Position numbers and translations under genes: made by a program. A stretch of DNA of 64,000 nt from Gammaproteobacteria bacterium (GTDB taxonomy: Bacteria; Pseudomonadota; Gammaproteobacteria; Steroidobacterales; Steroidobacteraceae): assembly GCA_025350055.1 (NCBI GenBank), contig JANXYK010000008.1, forward strand, positions 1 through 64,000. Direction: 5' to 3'. The notes beneath the pieces were generated by a model. The model saw nothing but the letters and a program-made list of their open reading frames with translations, made no database searches and was not told the origin of the DNA. Shown here in pieces: positions 50,396 to 59,191 of the stretch (position 1 is the first letter of the stretch; every line of letters starts with the position of its first letter).

Positions 50396-51084
50396 GGTTT
50401 GGCGTCGTGGCTGGCCTGCCACTTGCCCTGCCCGAGACCCTCGACCAACCGGTCGATGGCCTCGCGAATGGCGAAGTCAAGCACTTTGCCATTGAGGGTT
50501 GAGTCATAGCCGCTGGTACCGCCGAAGCCGATGACCTCGCGGTCGCTCAATGCATATTCGCCCGCACCGGAGGCGGTATACACGACTTGGGATGTAGCCA
50601 CATCGACAATATTGAGCGTGACTTTGGAGTAAGCCGTCTGCTTCTTGCCGGATCCCAGGATTCCGAACAGCTGCACGTCGCCGGTCTCCTTGCGCCCGAA
50701 TTCTGTGACGTCGCCAGTGACCATGTAGCTGGCGCCCGTGATGGATTGGGCCTTGCCGGAGTATCCCGCCTCGCGCCCCAGTTCCTTCATGTTGTCGCGA
50801 TCCAGCACCGAGAAGCGCCCGGTTTCCTGCAGGTGTCCGATCAGCAAGGTCTTGGCCTGACCGCCCAGGCGATCCACGCCGTCAGAGAAGATGCCGCGCA
50901 GGTATTGCGAGCGATTGTCGAACTGGCCCACGACAATCGCGTGGCGGGGACCGCTGTAGGCGGCCACGGTCGCTGCTGTGACTGGCTTCTCTACCTTCAC
51001 GGCCTGATGCGTCTCAGTCGCGCACGCCGCCAGCAGCAGGGCGGAGAGAGTGGCAGGCAGGCATTGCACGAGTCGGCTATTCAT
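50392..51084 (-). CDS. CsgG/HfaB-family lipoprotein
   Basis: A 230-residue protein from ATG 51084 (MNSRLVQCLPATLSALLLAAC, a lipobox). The mature part has the CsgG fold: RHAIVVGQFDNRSQYLRGIF, GRFSVLDRDNMKELGREAG, ASYMVTGDVTEFG, LNIVDVATSQVVYTASGAGEY and a C-terminal ATP-independent pore-type helix pattern. CsgG homologues form outer-membrane secretion channels. No curli-type subunit gene is adjacent here, so the cargo is unknown. It is first of the three-gene lipoprotein operon. Confidence 0.87.
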   Translation of the reverse strand: MNSRLVQCLPATLSALLLAACATETHQAVKVEKPVTAATVAAYSGPRHAIVVGQFDNRSQYLRGIFSDGVDRLGGQAKTLLIGHLQETGRFSVLDRDNMKELGREAGYSGKAQSITGASYMVTGDVTEFGRKETGDVQLFGILGSGKKQTAYSKVTLNIVDVATSQVVYTASGAGEYALSDREVIGFGGTSGYDSTLNGKVLDFAIREAIDRLVEGLGQGKWQASHDAKP

Positions 51085-51258
51085 GGGGCACCCGCGAGTG
51101 ATGTTGAAGCGCAATTCGCAGGTTCAAAACTACCAGAAACTTGGGTCGCGGCAAGTGGGAAATGCATTTCTTTGGCTGGCTGGAGAAAGTAGCGGGCGCG
51201 TGTTGACGATAACTTGCAGAAGACCGAAGCTTGCCGCAGTACAAGGCGGAAGCAGCAG

Positions 51259-54200
51259 ATGGCGTCTGGACGATCGCTCGCATGGGTAGCTGCAGTGCTG
51301 GTGGGCGCTGGCCTGTTGGCCACGGTGCATTTTGCGCATCATCAACGAACTACGCTCGCGGCGGTCGATTTCAGCCGCGATATCCGTCCGATCTTCAACC
51401 AGTACTGCGTGTCCTGCCACGGTGGTGTGCGCCAGCGGAATAATGTTTCCTTCATCTATCGTGAGGAAGCCCTCGGCAAGGGCAGTTCCGGTCGCGCGAC
51501 CATCGTGCCCGGGAGCCCGGAGACCTCGGAGCTGATCGCGCGGGTCACCGCAACCGACCCTGAAGTGCGCATGCCCTATCACGCGCCGGCGCTGCAGCCG
51601 CAACAGATCGTGCTGTTGCGGCAATGGATCCGGGAAGGCGCCCAGTGGAGTGACCATTGGGCTTTCGTGCCGCCCAGGGAACAGGCCCTGCCATCCGTCG
51701 GTCACGCGCAGTGGCCGCGGCAACCCATGGACCGCTTCATATTGTCCGCTCTTGAGCAGCGAAGCTTGCAGCCTGCGGTCGAGGCCACGCGTGCACAGCT
51801 GCTGCGCCGCGCCTCTTTTGACCTGACGGGATTGCCTCCGACCGCACAAGAGCTGGCTGAGTTTCTGGCCGATACGGCGCCCGATGCCTATGAGCGCCAG
51901 GTCGACAGGTTGCTGGCATCACCGCACTACGGCGAGCGCTGGGCGGCGCTGTGGATGGATCTGGCCCGCTATGCGGACAGCCGTGGGTACGAAGCCGATC
52001 ACGACCGGGTAGTCTGGCCATGGCGTGATTGGGTGATCAACGCCTTCAATCGAAATCTCAGCTACGAGCAGTTTGTCACTACGCAGCTGGCGGGCGACCT
52101 ATTGCCCAATGCCAGCCTCGATGATCGTATCGCGACCACCTTCCAGCGCCTGACGCCGGTGAACGATGAAGGCGGCACGGACGACGAAGAGTTCCGCCTG
52201 GTGGCCGTGATGGATCGCGTTGCGACCACCTGGTCGGTGCTCAACGGCCTGACGATGAACTGCGTGCAATGTCACTCGCATCCCTATGATCCGATCCGGC
52301 ACGCGGAGTACTACAAGTTTCTGGGGTTCTACAACACCTCGCGCGATGCTGATCTGTCTGATGACTATCCGACGTTGTCGGTGCCGAAGGACCACTCGCA
52401 GCGCGGCGCCGTGGCGGCGCTGGCTGCGCGACGCGCGCAGCTGCTGCACGATGTAGTGAGCGCGGGCCGCGCGCTGCAAGCCAGGGCACAATGGAGCGCG
52501 CTGCCAGTGGAAAGGGGCACGATGCAGGAAGTGCCGGCACTGGAGCGGAACCTGCGTATCTACGAGCAGGCCAGGCAGCAACGCCTGAACCCGGATCCGG
52601 ACTTGAAGCGCACGCCCAGGCAGCTGGAGAAGTTCTACAGCTCCTCGATCAAGGGTTGGCGCGCGGATCTGCAACGGGCACGCGAGCAGGCATTGAGCGT
52701 GGCGCTCGTCCGTGATGGCGCAGGCGGTGTACAGGTCAGTGGCACGATTCCAGTGCTCTCGGAGTTCCAGGTGCAGACGGTCGCGCCAACCAAGATTGTG
52801 ACCGCACTGCGCGTCGAGTCGCCGGTGCTCAATCCCGCGCTGGCTGGTCATACGCCAGAAGATGGCTTCATCGTCGATCGCATCAGCGTGTGGATCGTGC
52901 AGGCCGACGGCCGCGAGGAGCGGGTCGCCATCCGCTATTTCCTGCCTGATGCCGAGGACAATCTGCTTGCCGCGGTACGCTCACCCTATCCACTCAGCGA
53001 AGCGCGCGACGCCGAGCTGGACAGCAGCGGCTTTGCTGCCAATTCCAAGCTGTTCCGCTCGCGTTGGGTGGTGGCTGTGCCGGCGCGAGTCCTGAATGTA
53101 CCGGCGGGCGCTCACCTCAAGCTGCTGTTGCTGCACACCACGGGCATAGATTCCAGGCCGGCACCACTGCGAAGGATTCATCTCTATGCGAGCGCTGACC
53201 CGATCTGGCAATCACCCGCCACGGAGCAGCAGCTGGCGGCGCGTCTCGGCGAGTTGGTCGGGGTGCAGCGACAACTGGAGCAGGTGCCCAGCATCGCGCT
53301 GCCGGTAATGGCCGAGCAGTCGGACTTCGAGCAACGCCAGTCGCTGGAATTCGAGCGCGGCAATTTCCTGAGCAAGGTGGGTCCGCCACTGCAGCCCGAC
53401 GTGCCGGCGATCTTTCCAAAGATCCCTGCGGACGCGCCACGCAACCGCTTGACCATGGCGCAATGGTTCTTCTCCAGGGATCAGCCGTTGACAGCGCGGG
53501 TGGCCGTGAACCGCTATTGGGAGCAACTCTTCGGCACTGGCCTGGTCGAGACCCTCGAGGATTTCGGCAGTGCCGGGCAGGCGCCGAGCCACCCGCAGCT
53601 GCTCGACTGGCTGGCGCTGCATTTCCAGCGTGATCTGCACTGGGACATGAAGGCATTGCTGCGCGAACTGGCGACCAGCGCAACCTATCGCCAGAGTGCG
53701 CGCACTACACCCGCCATCGCGGCACAGGATCCGCGCAACCGATGGCTGTCTCACGGACCGCAGCAACGTCTCAGCGCGGAAATGGTGCGTGACCAGGCGC
53801 TGGTGGCCAGCGGCCTGTACAGCCCGGAGATCGGCGGGCCGCCAGTGAAACCACCGCAACCCGCTGGCGTGTGGATGAGTGTGTATGACGATCGGGTTTG
53901 GGAAGATGCGAAGGGCCCGGAACGATACCGCCGCGCCATCTATACCTATCTGCGACGCACGGCACTGTACCCCAGCTTCGTCACCTTTGATGGCGCGGAT
54001 CACATCGTGAGCCTGCCGCGCCGCACTGTGACCAACACGCCCTTGCAGGCCCTGGTTACGCTGAATGATCCCGTGTACCAGGAAGCCAGCGAGGCGCTGG
54101 CGCGGCGCATGCTGGCGCTCGATCAGTCGCTGTCCGCGCGCCTTGACTATGCGGCCCGTTGCGTGCTCTCGCGCGAGCTGAGCGCAGATGAGCACAAGAC

Positions 54201-54321
54201 ACTGACCAACTTTGTGCTCAAGGCAAGACACGCGTCGGCCGCCGGCAGTGCGAACGAACGTGCCGCTTACACGGCGCTTGCGAGCGTGCTTTTTAATCTC
54301 GATGCTGCATTGACGAGGTAG
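51259..54321 (+). CDS. PSD1 protein: planctomycete-type cytochrome c + DUF1549 + DUF1553
   Basis: About 1020 residues from ATG 51259 (GGCGGAAG upstream; TTG 51214 is an alternative). An N-terminal anchor (SLAWVAAVLVGAGLLATVHF) leads to a cytochrome c domain with CVSCH in FNQYCVSCHGG. DUF1549 follows (MDRFILSALEQRSLQPA, LLRRASFDLTGLPPT, ARYADSRGYEADHDRVVWPWRDWVI), including NCVQCHSHPYDPI, a second CxxCH. The C-terminus is DUF1553 (FFSRDQPLTARVAVNRYWEQLFGTGLVET, DFGSAGQAPSHPQLLDWLA, LSAEMVRDQALVASGL, TVTNTPLQALVTLNDPVY). This composition is typical of Planctomycetes. It is exported. Function unknown. Confidence 0.92.
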   Translation: MASGRSLAWVAAVLVGAGLLATVHFAHHQRTTLAAVDFSRDIRPIFNQYCVSCHGGVRQRNNVSFIYREEALGKGSSGRATIVPGSPETSELIARVTATDPEVRMPYHAPALQPQQIVLLRQWIREGAQWSDHWAFVPPREQALPSVGHAQWPRQPMDRFILSALEQRSLQPAVEATRAQLLRRASFDLTGLPPTAQELAEFLADTAPDAYERQVDRLLASPHYGERWAALWMDLARYADSRGYEADHDRVVWPWRDWVINAFNRNLSYEQFVTTQLAGDLLPNASLDDRIATTFQRLTPVNDEGGTDDEEFRLVAVMDRVATTWSVLNGLTMNCVQCHSHPYDPIRHAEYYKFLGFYNTSRDADLSDDYPTLSVPKDHSQRGAVAALAARRAQLLHDVVSAGRALQARAQWSALPVERGTMQEVPALERNLRIYEQARQQRLNPDPDLKRTPRQLEKFYSSSIKGWRADLQRAREQALSVALVRDGAGGVQVSGTIPVLSEFQVQTVAPTKIVTALRVESPVLNPALAGHTPEDGFIVDRISVWIVQADGREERVAIRYFLPDAEDNLLAAVRSPYPLSEARDAELDSSGFAANSKLFRSRWVVAVPARVLNVPAGAHLKLLLLHTTGIDSRPAPLRRIHLYASADPIWQSPATEQQLAARLGELVGVQRQLEQVPSIALPVMAEQSDFEQRQSLEFERGNFLSKVGPPLQPDVPAIFPKIPADAPRNRLTMAQWFFSRDQPLTARVAVNRYWEQLFGTGLVETLEDFGSAGQAPSHPQLLDWLALHFQRDLHWDMKALLRELATSATYRQSARTTPAIAAQDPRNRWLSHGPQQRLSAEMVRDQALVASGLYSPEIGGPPVKPPQPAGVWMSVYDDRVWEDAKGPERYRRAIYTYLRRTALYPSFVTFDGADHIVSLPRRTVTNTPLQALVTLNDPVYQEASEALARRMLALDQSLSARLDYAARCVLSRELSADEHKTLTNFVLKARHASAAGSANERAAYTALASVLFNLDAALTR

Positions 54322-54326
54322 AGGCC

Positions 54327-55850
54327 ATGAGCCACAAGGACATCGACATCAATCCCGCACTCGCGCAGCTGCAGGCACAGACGCGCCGCCATTTCCTGCA
54401 GGGTTGCGCGGGGGGGCTCGGCGCGATGTTCATGGGTAGCGTGGGCGGCCTGACGCCGCTGACCTCGCAGGCAGCGGCGCACGAAGCTGGCGAGGAAGCG
54501 CGGCTGGATTTCAGGCGAGATGCGGCGCGACCGCTCTCACCGTTGCCGCCGCAGTTCGCGCCCAAGGCGCGGCGCGTGATCTTCCTGCACATGGCCGGGG
54601 CACCCAGCCAGCTCGAACTGTTCGAACATAAGCCGGTGCTGACGCGCTTCGACGGCACCGATTGTCCGCAGTCTTACCTGGCCGGCAAGCGCTTTGCATT
54701 CATCAGTGGCGTGCCCAAGTTGCTTGGTGCTCAATATCCCTTCCATCAGGCGGGCAGCCACGGGCAGTGGATCTCCGATCGGCTGCCGCACCTGGAACGA
54801 CAGATCGATGAGCTGTGTTTCGTGCGCTCGATGCACACCGACCAGTTCAACCATGCGCCAGCGCAGCTGCTGGTGCAGACCGGCAATGCGCGCATGGGCT
54901 ATGCCTCGTTCGGATCCTGGGTGACCTATGGGCTCGGCACCGAGAACCAGAACCTGCCCGGCTTCATCGTGCTGCTCTCGGGCGGCAAGTCGCCGGATGG
55001 CGGCAAGCAGCTGTGGGGTTCGGGTTATCTGCCGAGCGTGTACCAGGGCGTGCAGTGCCGGTCGCAGGGCGAGCCCGTGCTGTATCTGCATAACCCGCCC
55101 GGCGTCAGTCGGCCGCTGCGCCGCCAGATGCTCGATGCCATCGGCGCCATCAACCAGCAGACCTACGCGGGTTTCGGGAATCCGGAGACCCTGACGCGCG
55201 TCGCGCAGTACGAAATGGCCTTCCGCATGCAACTCGATGCCAGCGATGCGATGGACATACACACCGAGCCCGCCAGTGTACAGGCGCGCTACGGTGTCGA
55301 GACCGGCAAGAGCAGCTTTGCCAACAACTGTCTGGTGGCGCGGCGTCTTGCGGAGCGCGGTGTGCGCTTCATCCAGTTGTACCACTGGGGCTGGGATTCG
55401 CATGGTTCGTCGGAAAATGAAGCCCTGAATATCGGCTTCAAGAAGCGCTGCCTCGAGGTCGACCAGCCGATGGCGGCATTGCTCGCTGACCTGAAAGAGC
55501 GCGGGATGCTCGACGATACGCTCATCGTGTGGGGAGGCGAGTTCGGCCGCACTCCCATGCGCGAGAATCGCGATGGCCAGCAGATGAAATACGTGGGTCG
55601 CGACCACAACCCCGGCGCCTATACGATGTGGCTGGCCGGCGGCGGCATCCGCCGCGGCATGAGCTACGGCGAGACCGACGAAATGGGTTACGAGATCGTC
55701 CGCGATCCGGTCGAGATCCGTGATCTGCACGCGACCATGCTGTATCTGCTGGGCTTCGATCATCGCAAGTTGAACTACCCCTACCAGGGGCTGGAGCAGA
55801 AACTGACCAGCGTGAAGCCGGCCCGGGTGATCGCCGAATTGCTCGCATGA
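54327..55850 (+). CDS. Tat-exported DUF1501 protein
   Basis: A 507-residue protein with a twin-arginine signal (RRHFLQGCAGGLGAMFMG). It has the DUF1501 core: RVIFLHMAGAPSQLELFEHKP, SMHTDQFNHAPAQLLVQTG, SFGSWVTYGLGTENQNLPGFIVL, WDSHGS and VWGGEFGRTPMRENRDG. The family is distantly related to sulfatases/alkaline phosphatases, with conserved His and Asp residues that may bind metal. It starts 5 bp after the PSD1 stop and overlaps the cytochrome gene by 4 bp. In Planctomycetes this pair is nearly always together. Its reaction is unknown. Confidence 0.92.
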   Translation: MSHKDIDINPALAQLQAQTRRHFLQGCAGGLGAMFMGSVGGLTPLTSQAAAHEAGEEARLDFRRDAARPLSPLPPQFAPKARRVIFLHMAGAPSQLELFEHKPVLTRFDGTDCPQSYLAGKRFAFISGVPKLLGAQYPFHQAGSHGQWISDRLPHLERQIDELCFVRSMHTDQFNHAPAQLLVQTGNARMGYASFGSWVTYGLGTENQNLPGFIVLLSGGKSPDGGKQLWGSGYLPSVYQGVQCRSQGEPVLYLHNPPGVSRPLRRQMLDAIGAINQQTYAGFGNPETLTRVAQYEMAFRMQLDASDAMDIHTEPASVQARYGVETGKSSFANNCLVARRLAERGVRFIQLYHWGWDSHGSSENEALNIGFKKRCLEVDQPMAALLADLKERGMLDDTLIVWGGEFGRTPMRENRDGQQMKYVGRDHNPGAYTMWLAGGGIRRGMSYGETDEMGYEIVRDPVEIRDLHATMLYLLGFDHRKLNYPYQGLEQKLTSVKPARVIAELLA

Positions 55851-56749
55851 GTGATGCCGGGGTCCATGCGGCCGACCTTGGGCGGCGCAGGCTGTCGGCG
55901 CGCCGCTATATCAGCTGGGTGGCACTGCTGACGGTGGCGACGGTGGCGGCATTCGCGATGCTGCGACCCAGCCTTGCGCATGCGATCCGCGAGACCCTGG
56001 GCCTGGAACGTCCGCCGCTGCAGTCGCCGCAGTCATTCTACGCAGCGCGCGTCGCGCCGATCTTCGATCAGCATTGCAGGAGCTGTCACGGACCAGGGCG
56101 ACAGAAAGCCAAGCTGCGGCTGGATTCACTGGGAGCCGCTTTGCGCGGTGGTAAACACGGCGCGGTGATCGCACCGGGCAATCCCGGCGGCAGCGGATTG
56201 GTGCAGCGTATCGCGCTGCCCGCCGGGAGTGAGCGGCTGATGCCACCGAGCAGCCTGTCGCCGCTCGCTCCCGATGATGTCACCGTGATCAAGCTCTGGA
56301 TTGCCGCCGGCGCCTCGGGCGTGCAGCCCCTGAGTGCATTCAGCACGGCGCCAAAGCCTGTAGCGCAAGTCACCATCCTCGCGGTAGATCCCAAGGTACT
56401 GGCAGCGGAGCGCGCGCCTGTCGATGGGCCGCTGCAGGCTCTGCAGCGGCGCTTCCCGTATGTCATCGACTATGAGGCACGCAGCTCGGCGCGACTGGAA
56501 TTGAATGCTTCGCGACTGGGGCGCAGTTTTGGCGATCGGGAGTTTGCAGCCTTTGCGCCCGTGGTTGCCTCGATCGTGCGCGTCGATCTGTCGGGTACTG
56601 CCGTGGGCGAAGCTTCCACGCAGGCGCTGCTCGCCATGACAAACCTGCGCACTCTGCGACTGGTGGGTGTGCACGCTGGCCCGTCATTGGCTGCGGCGCT
56701 GGCGAGCATGCGAGAGCGGGGCATCCGCGTCTATGCAGACACCCCTTAA
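55847..56749 (+). CDS. Membrane-anchored cytochrome c with leucine-rich C-terminal tail
   Basis: A 300-residue protein. A TM helix near residues 22-42 (YISWVALLTVATVAAFAML) anchors it. A haem-binding CRSCH (Cys77, Cys80, His81) follows in QSFYAARVAPIFDQHCRSCHGPG, with LRLDSLGAALRGGKHGAVIAPG and ERLMPPSS giving the distal Met region. This is the planctomycete-type cytochrome c. The C-terminal 100 residues are leucine-rich (VVASIVRVDLSGTAVGE, LLAMTNLRTLRLVGVHAG), as in planctomycete relatives. It is coupled to DUF1501 (4-bp overlap) and overlaps the cytochrome b gene by 17 bp. Confidence 0.88.
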   Translation: MSDAGVHAADLGRRRLSARRYISWVALLTVATVAAFAMLRPSLAHAIRETLGLERPPLQSPQSFYAARVAPIFDQHCRSCHGPGRQKAKLRLDSLGAALRGGKHGAVIAPGNPGGSGLVQRIALPAGSERLMPPSSLSPLAPDDVTVIKLWIAAGASGVQPLSAFSTAPKPVAQVTILAVDPKVLAAERAPVDGPLQALQRRFPYVIDYEARSSARLELNASRLGRSFGDREFAAFAPVVASIVRVDLSGTAVGEASTQALLAMTNLRTLRLVGVHAGPSLAAALASMRERGIRVYADTP

Positions 56750-57398
56750 GCTGGTGCGCGTCTGGGATCTGCCGGTGCGGGTATTCCACTGGAGCTTGGT
56801 GTTGCTGGTGCTGTGCTCATGGGTGAGCGCGGAGAACGGTCTGCTGAGAGTGCATCTGTGGTCGGGCCTGGCCTTGCTGACCCTGCTGGTGTTTCGCATC
56901 ATCTGGGGTTTCGTTGGCTCGAGCACCGCGCGGTTCAGTCAGTTCGTGCGCAGCCCCAGGCAGGCGCTGGAATACCTTCGGGCGACGAAGCGTGGCGAAG
57001 GACAGCTACACGCTGGTCACAACCCAGCCGGCGGCTGGATGGTGCTGGCATTGCTCACTGTGCTCTCACTGCAGGCCATGACCGGCCTGTTCAGCAATGA
57101 TGGCATTCGTTTCTTCGGGCCACTGGCGGCACGGATCAGTGCCGCGTTATCCGATCGCCTGACTACTCTGCATGGCACGATCTTCAATGTGATCCTGACA
57201 TTTGTGTGGTTGCACATCGTGGCTGTGCTGTACTACCGCTACGTGCGCGCTGAGAATCTGGTTGCGCCCATGATCAATGGCAGCAAGCCGGATGCCATGT
57301 TGCCTGCCGGCCCGCCACCGAAACTCGTGGCCGTGCGCTGGGCGCTGCTGTGCCTGGTGTTCGCCGTGTTGTTGGTCTGGTGGATCCTGAAGCCCTGA
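56733..57398 (+). CDS. Cytochrome b561-type membrane subunit
   Basis: A 221-residue integral membrane cytochrome b from ATG 56733. It has VRVWDLPVRVFHWSLVLLVLCSW with the first haem His, LLRVHLWSGLALLTLLVFRIIWG, AGHNPAGGWMVLALLTVLSLQAMTGLF and LHGTIFNVILTFVWLHIVAVLYYRY with further His ligands. This is the Ni-hydrogenase/b561-type fold also seen in cytochromes that feed periplasmic dehydrogenases. The gene overlaps the cytochrome c gene, so it likely reduces or oxidises that protein. Confidence 0.88.
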   Translation: MQTPLKLVRVWDLPVRVFHWSLVLLVLCSWVSAENGLLRVHLWSGLALLTLLVFRIIWGFVGSSTARFSQFVRSPRQALEYLRATKRGEGQLHAGHNPAGGWMVLALLTVLSLQAMTGLFSNDGIRFFGPLAARISAALSDRLTTLHGTIFNVILTFVWLHIVAVLYYRYVRAENLVAPMINGSKPDAMLPAGPPPKLVAVRWALLCLVFAVLLVWWILKP

Positions 57399-57417
57399 CC
57401 CTTCTCTGGAGCCGAAC

Positions 57418-58527
57418 ATGAAGCACTCCGACAGTCTCCTGGTGTCCCGAAGATCGGTGCTGGCAGCTGCGCCGTTGGTAGTTGCCGGAGCAGGGGCCGC
57501 GCTGCACTCTCACGAGGCTGCTGCGGCCGCGAAACGATCGTCAATGGCTGGTCGCCTCGAACCCGAGCGACTCGGGCAGGGTGAATTCCAGTATCGCGCT
57601 GATCGCTATTGGGGCCGGCTTGATCGGCAACGTTACCCAGTTGCCGATTGCCACGGCATTGCCGAGGATCGCGGTGGCCGCATCGTGATGCTGACCAATG
57701 ACACGCACAACAACCTGATTGCCTATGCGCACAGCGGAGAGTTCCGGGCCGCCTGGGAAAGCCGCTTTCCGGCCGCGCACGGCTTCGATATCGTGGAGCA
57801 CGCCGGCGACGAGCAGTTCTGGATCACCGATCACGACCGGCAGGTCGTATCGGTCTGTACACCTGATGGGCGTGAGCTGCGTTCCATCGGCCTCGCGGCC
57901 GTCGCACAGAAATATCCGGACCCCACGCGCTATCATCCGACCAACAGCGCCACCTTGCCTGATGGCCAGTGCTATGTGAGCGATGGCTATGGCTCCAGCT
58001 TCGTGCATCACTTCGATCCGGAGGGCCGCTATATCGCGAGCTTTGGCGGCGAGGGCGATGCGCCTGAGCAGCTGAGGACACCGCATGCGGTGTGGATCGA
58101 CAACCGCTCCAGCAAGCCGCTGTTGCTGGTCTGCGATCGCGGGCATGAGATGCTGAAGTGGTTTTCATTGGAAGGCGAGTTGCTGAAGATTGTGCCGGTG
58201 CCGGGTTCTCAGCCCAGCAATGTGGCGCCCTTCCCCGGCAGGCTCCACGATCATCTCGCCGTCGCCTGCCTGAGTGGCATGATCATGATCCTGGACGGCG
58301 CCGATCGTGTGGTCTCCTGTGTGGGGGGTGAGCCGCCGAAGTACGTCGATGGCAAACTGCAGCCGCTGTCCGTGTACAACTACCTCTTCGCCCATCCGCA
58401 CGACGTGTACGTCGATGCCGAAGGCGCGCTTTATGTCGTGCAGTGGTCATCGAACCAGACCTACCCGATCAAGCTGGAGCTGGCGGCGCCGAGCAAGGCT
58501 CGGCACAGCACCGGCAATACCCTATGA
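57418..58527 (+). CDS. Tat-exported NHL-repeat (six-bladed) propeller protein
   Basis: A 369-residue protein with a twin-arginine-like signal SRRSVLAAAPLVVAGAGAAL and AAAAA cleavage region. The mature part is a six-bladed NHL-type propeller: ADCHGIAEDRGGRIVMLTNDT, HGFDIVEHAGDEQFWITDHDRQ, YVSDGYGSSFVHHFDPEGRYIASFGGEG and LFAHPHDVYVDAEGALYVVQWSS. Conserved His at blade starts (CHGIAE, PHAVWI, PHDVYV) is the pattern of peptidyl-hydroxyglycine lyase-like NHL domains, which use His and metal. Its role in the cluster is unknown. Confidence 0.85.
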   Translation: MKHSDSLLVSRRSVLAAAPLVVAGAGAALHSHEAAAAAKRSSMAGRLEPERLGQGEFQYRADRYWGRLDRQRYPVADCHGIAEDRGGRIVMLTNDTHNNLIAYAHSGEFRAAWESRFPAAHGFDIVEHAGDEQFWITDHDRQVVSVCTPDGRELRSIGLAAVAQKYPDPTRYHPTNSATLPDGQCYVSDGYGSSFVHHFDPEGRYIASFGGEGDAPEQLRTPHAVWIDNRSSKPLLLVCDRGHEMLKWFSLEGELLKIVPVPGSQPSNVAPFPGRLHDHLAVACLSGMIMILDGADRVVSCVGGEPPKYVDGKLQPLSVYNYLFAHPHDVYVDAEGALYVVQWSSNQTYPIKLELAAPSKARHSTGNTL

Positions 58528-58551
58528 TGCCGGCTACAAGGAGCCCGCAAC

Positions 58552-59130
58552 ATGCCGAGTCGCTACTCACACCGACAGATGATCGTGCATTGGCTGACCG
58601 CGTTTTGCCTGGTCGCGATCATCGCACTCGCCTGGGTGATGATTAACGCCAAGGAAGATGCGCCCTTCACCGACAGCCTCTACGATTGGCACGGTTCATT
58701 CGGCATCGTGGTGCTGGGTTTGACGGCGCTGCGCATTGTCTGGCGCTTTATCGACAGGGCGCCGCCATTGCCTTCCAACCTCGCGCCCTGGGAGCGTGCA
58801 CTGGCCGCAACGACTTTCGGGTTGTTTTATGTGTTGCTGTTGTGGATGCCGATCACCGGCTATACCGCGGCCGCGGCCGCCGGCTACTCGCTGAAGTTCT
58901 TCAACCTGGTGACGATCGCTCCGCTCGTGCCCCGGAGCGATAAGCTGAATTCGCTGATGAACACCCTCCATTTCGTGTACGGGCAGTGGGCGGTGTACAC
59001 ACTGATCGTGCTGCACGCGGCCGGTGTGGTTTTCAATGTGGTGGTCAAGCGTAACGGCATTGTGAACCGCATGCTGCCCGCGCAGGTGAATGAAGCGGCG
59101 GCTACTGGCGAGCCGGCACGAAGAATCTGA
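58552..59130 (+). CDS. Cytochrome b561
   Basis: A 192-residue four-helix membrane protein: MIVHWLTAFCLVAIIALAWVM, LYDWHGSFGIVVLGLTALRIVWRF, FGLFYVLLLWMPITGYTA and LHFVYGQWAVYTLIVLHAAGVVFNVVVKRNGIVNRMLP. The paired His residues in VHW/WHGS and LHF/VLHA are haem b ligands of the bacterial CybB family. It exchanges electrons with the quinone pool. It closes the six-gene run, 24 bp after the propeller gene. Confidence 0.92.
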   Translation: MPSRYSHRQMIVHWLTAFCLVAIIALAWVMINAKEDAPFTDSLYDWHGSFGIVVLGLTALRIVWRFIDRAPPLPSNLAPWERALAATTFGLFYVLLLWMPITGYTAAAAAGYSLKFFNLVTIAPLVPRSDKLNSLMNTLHFVYGQWAVYTLIVLHAAGVVFNVVVKRNGIVNRMLPAQVNEAAATGEPARRI

Positions 59131-59191
59131 ACCGCGACTGCGCGACTGCGCGAGTGCGAGTGCGGGGCACGCAGGCAAGCGCGTCGTGCGA

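Noticed and set aside
54537-55763. 408-codon reverse frame
   Set aside because: It lies wholly inside the DUF1501 gene, which has clear conserved blocks. No motif was seen in the antisense translation.
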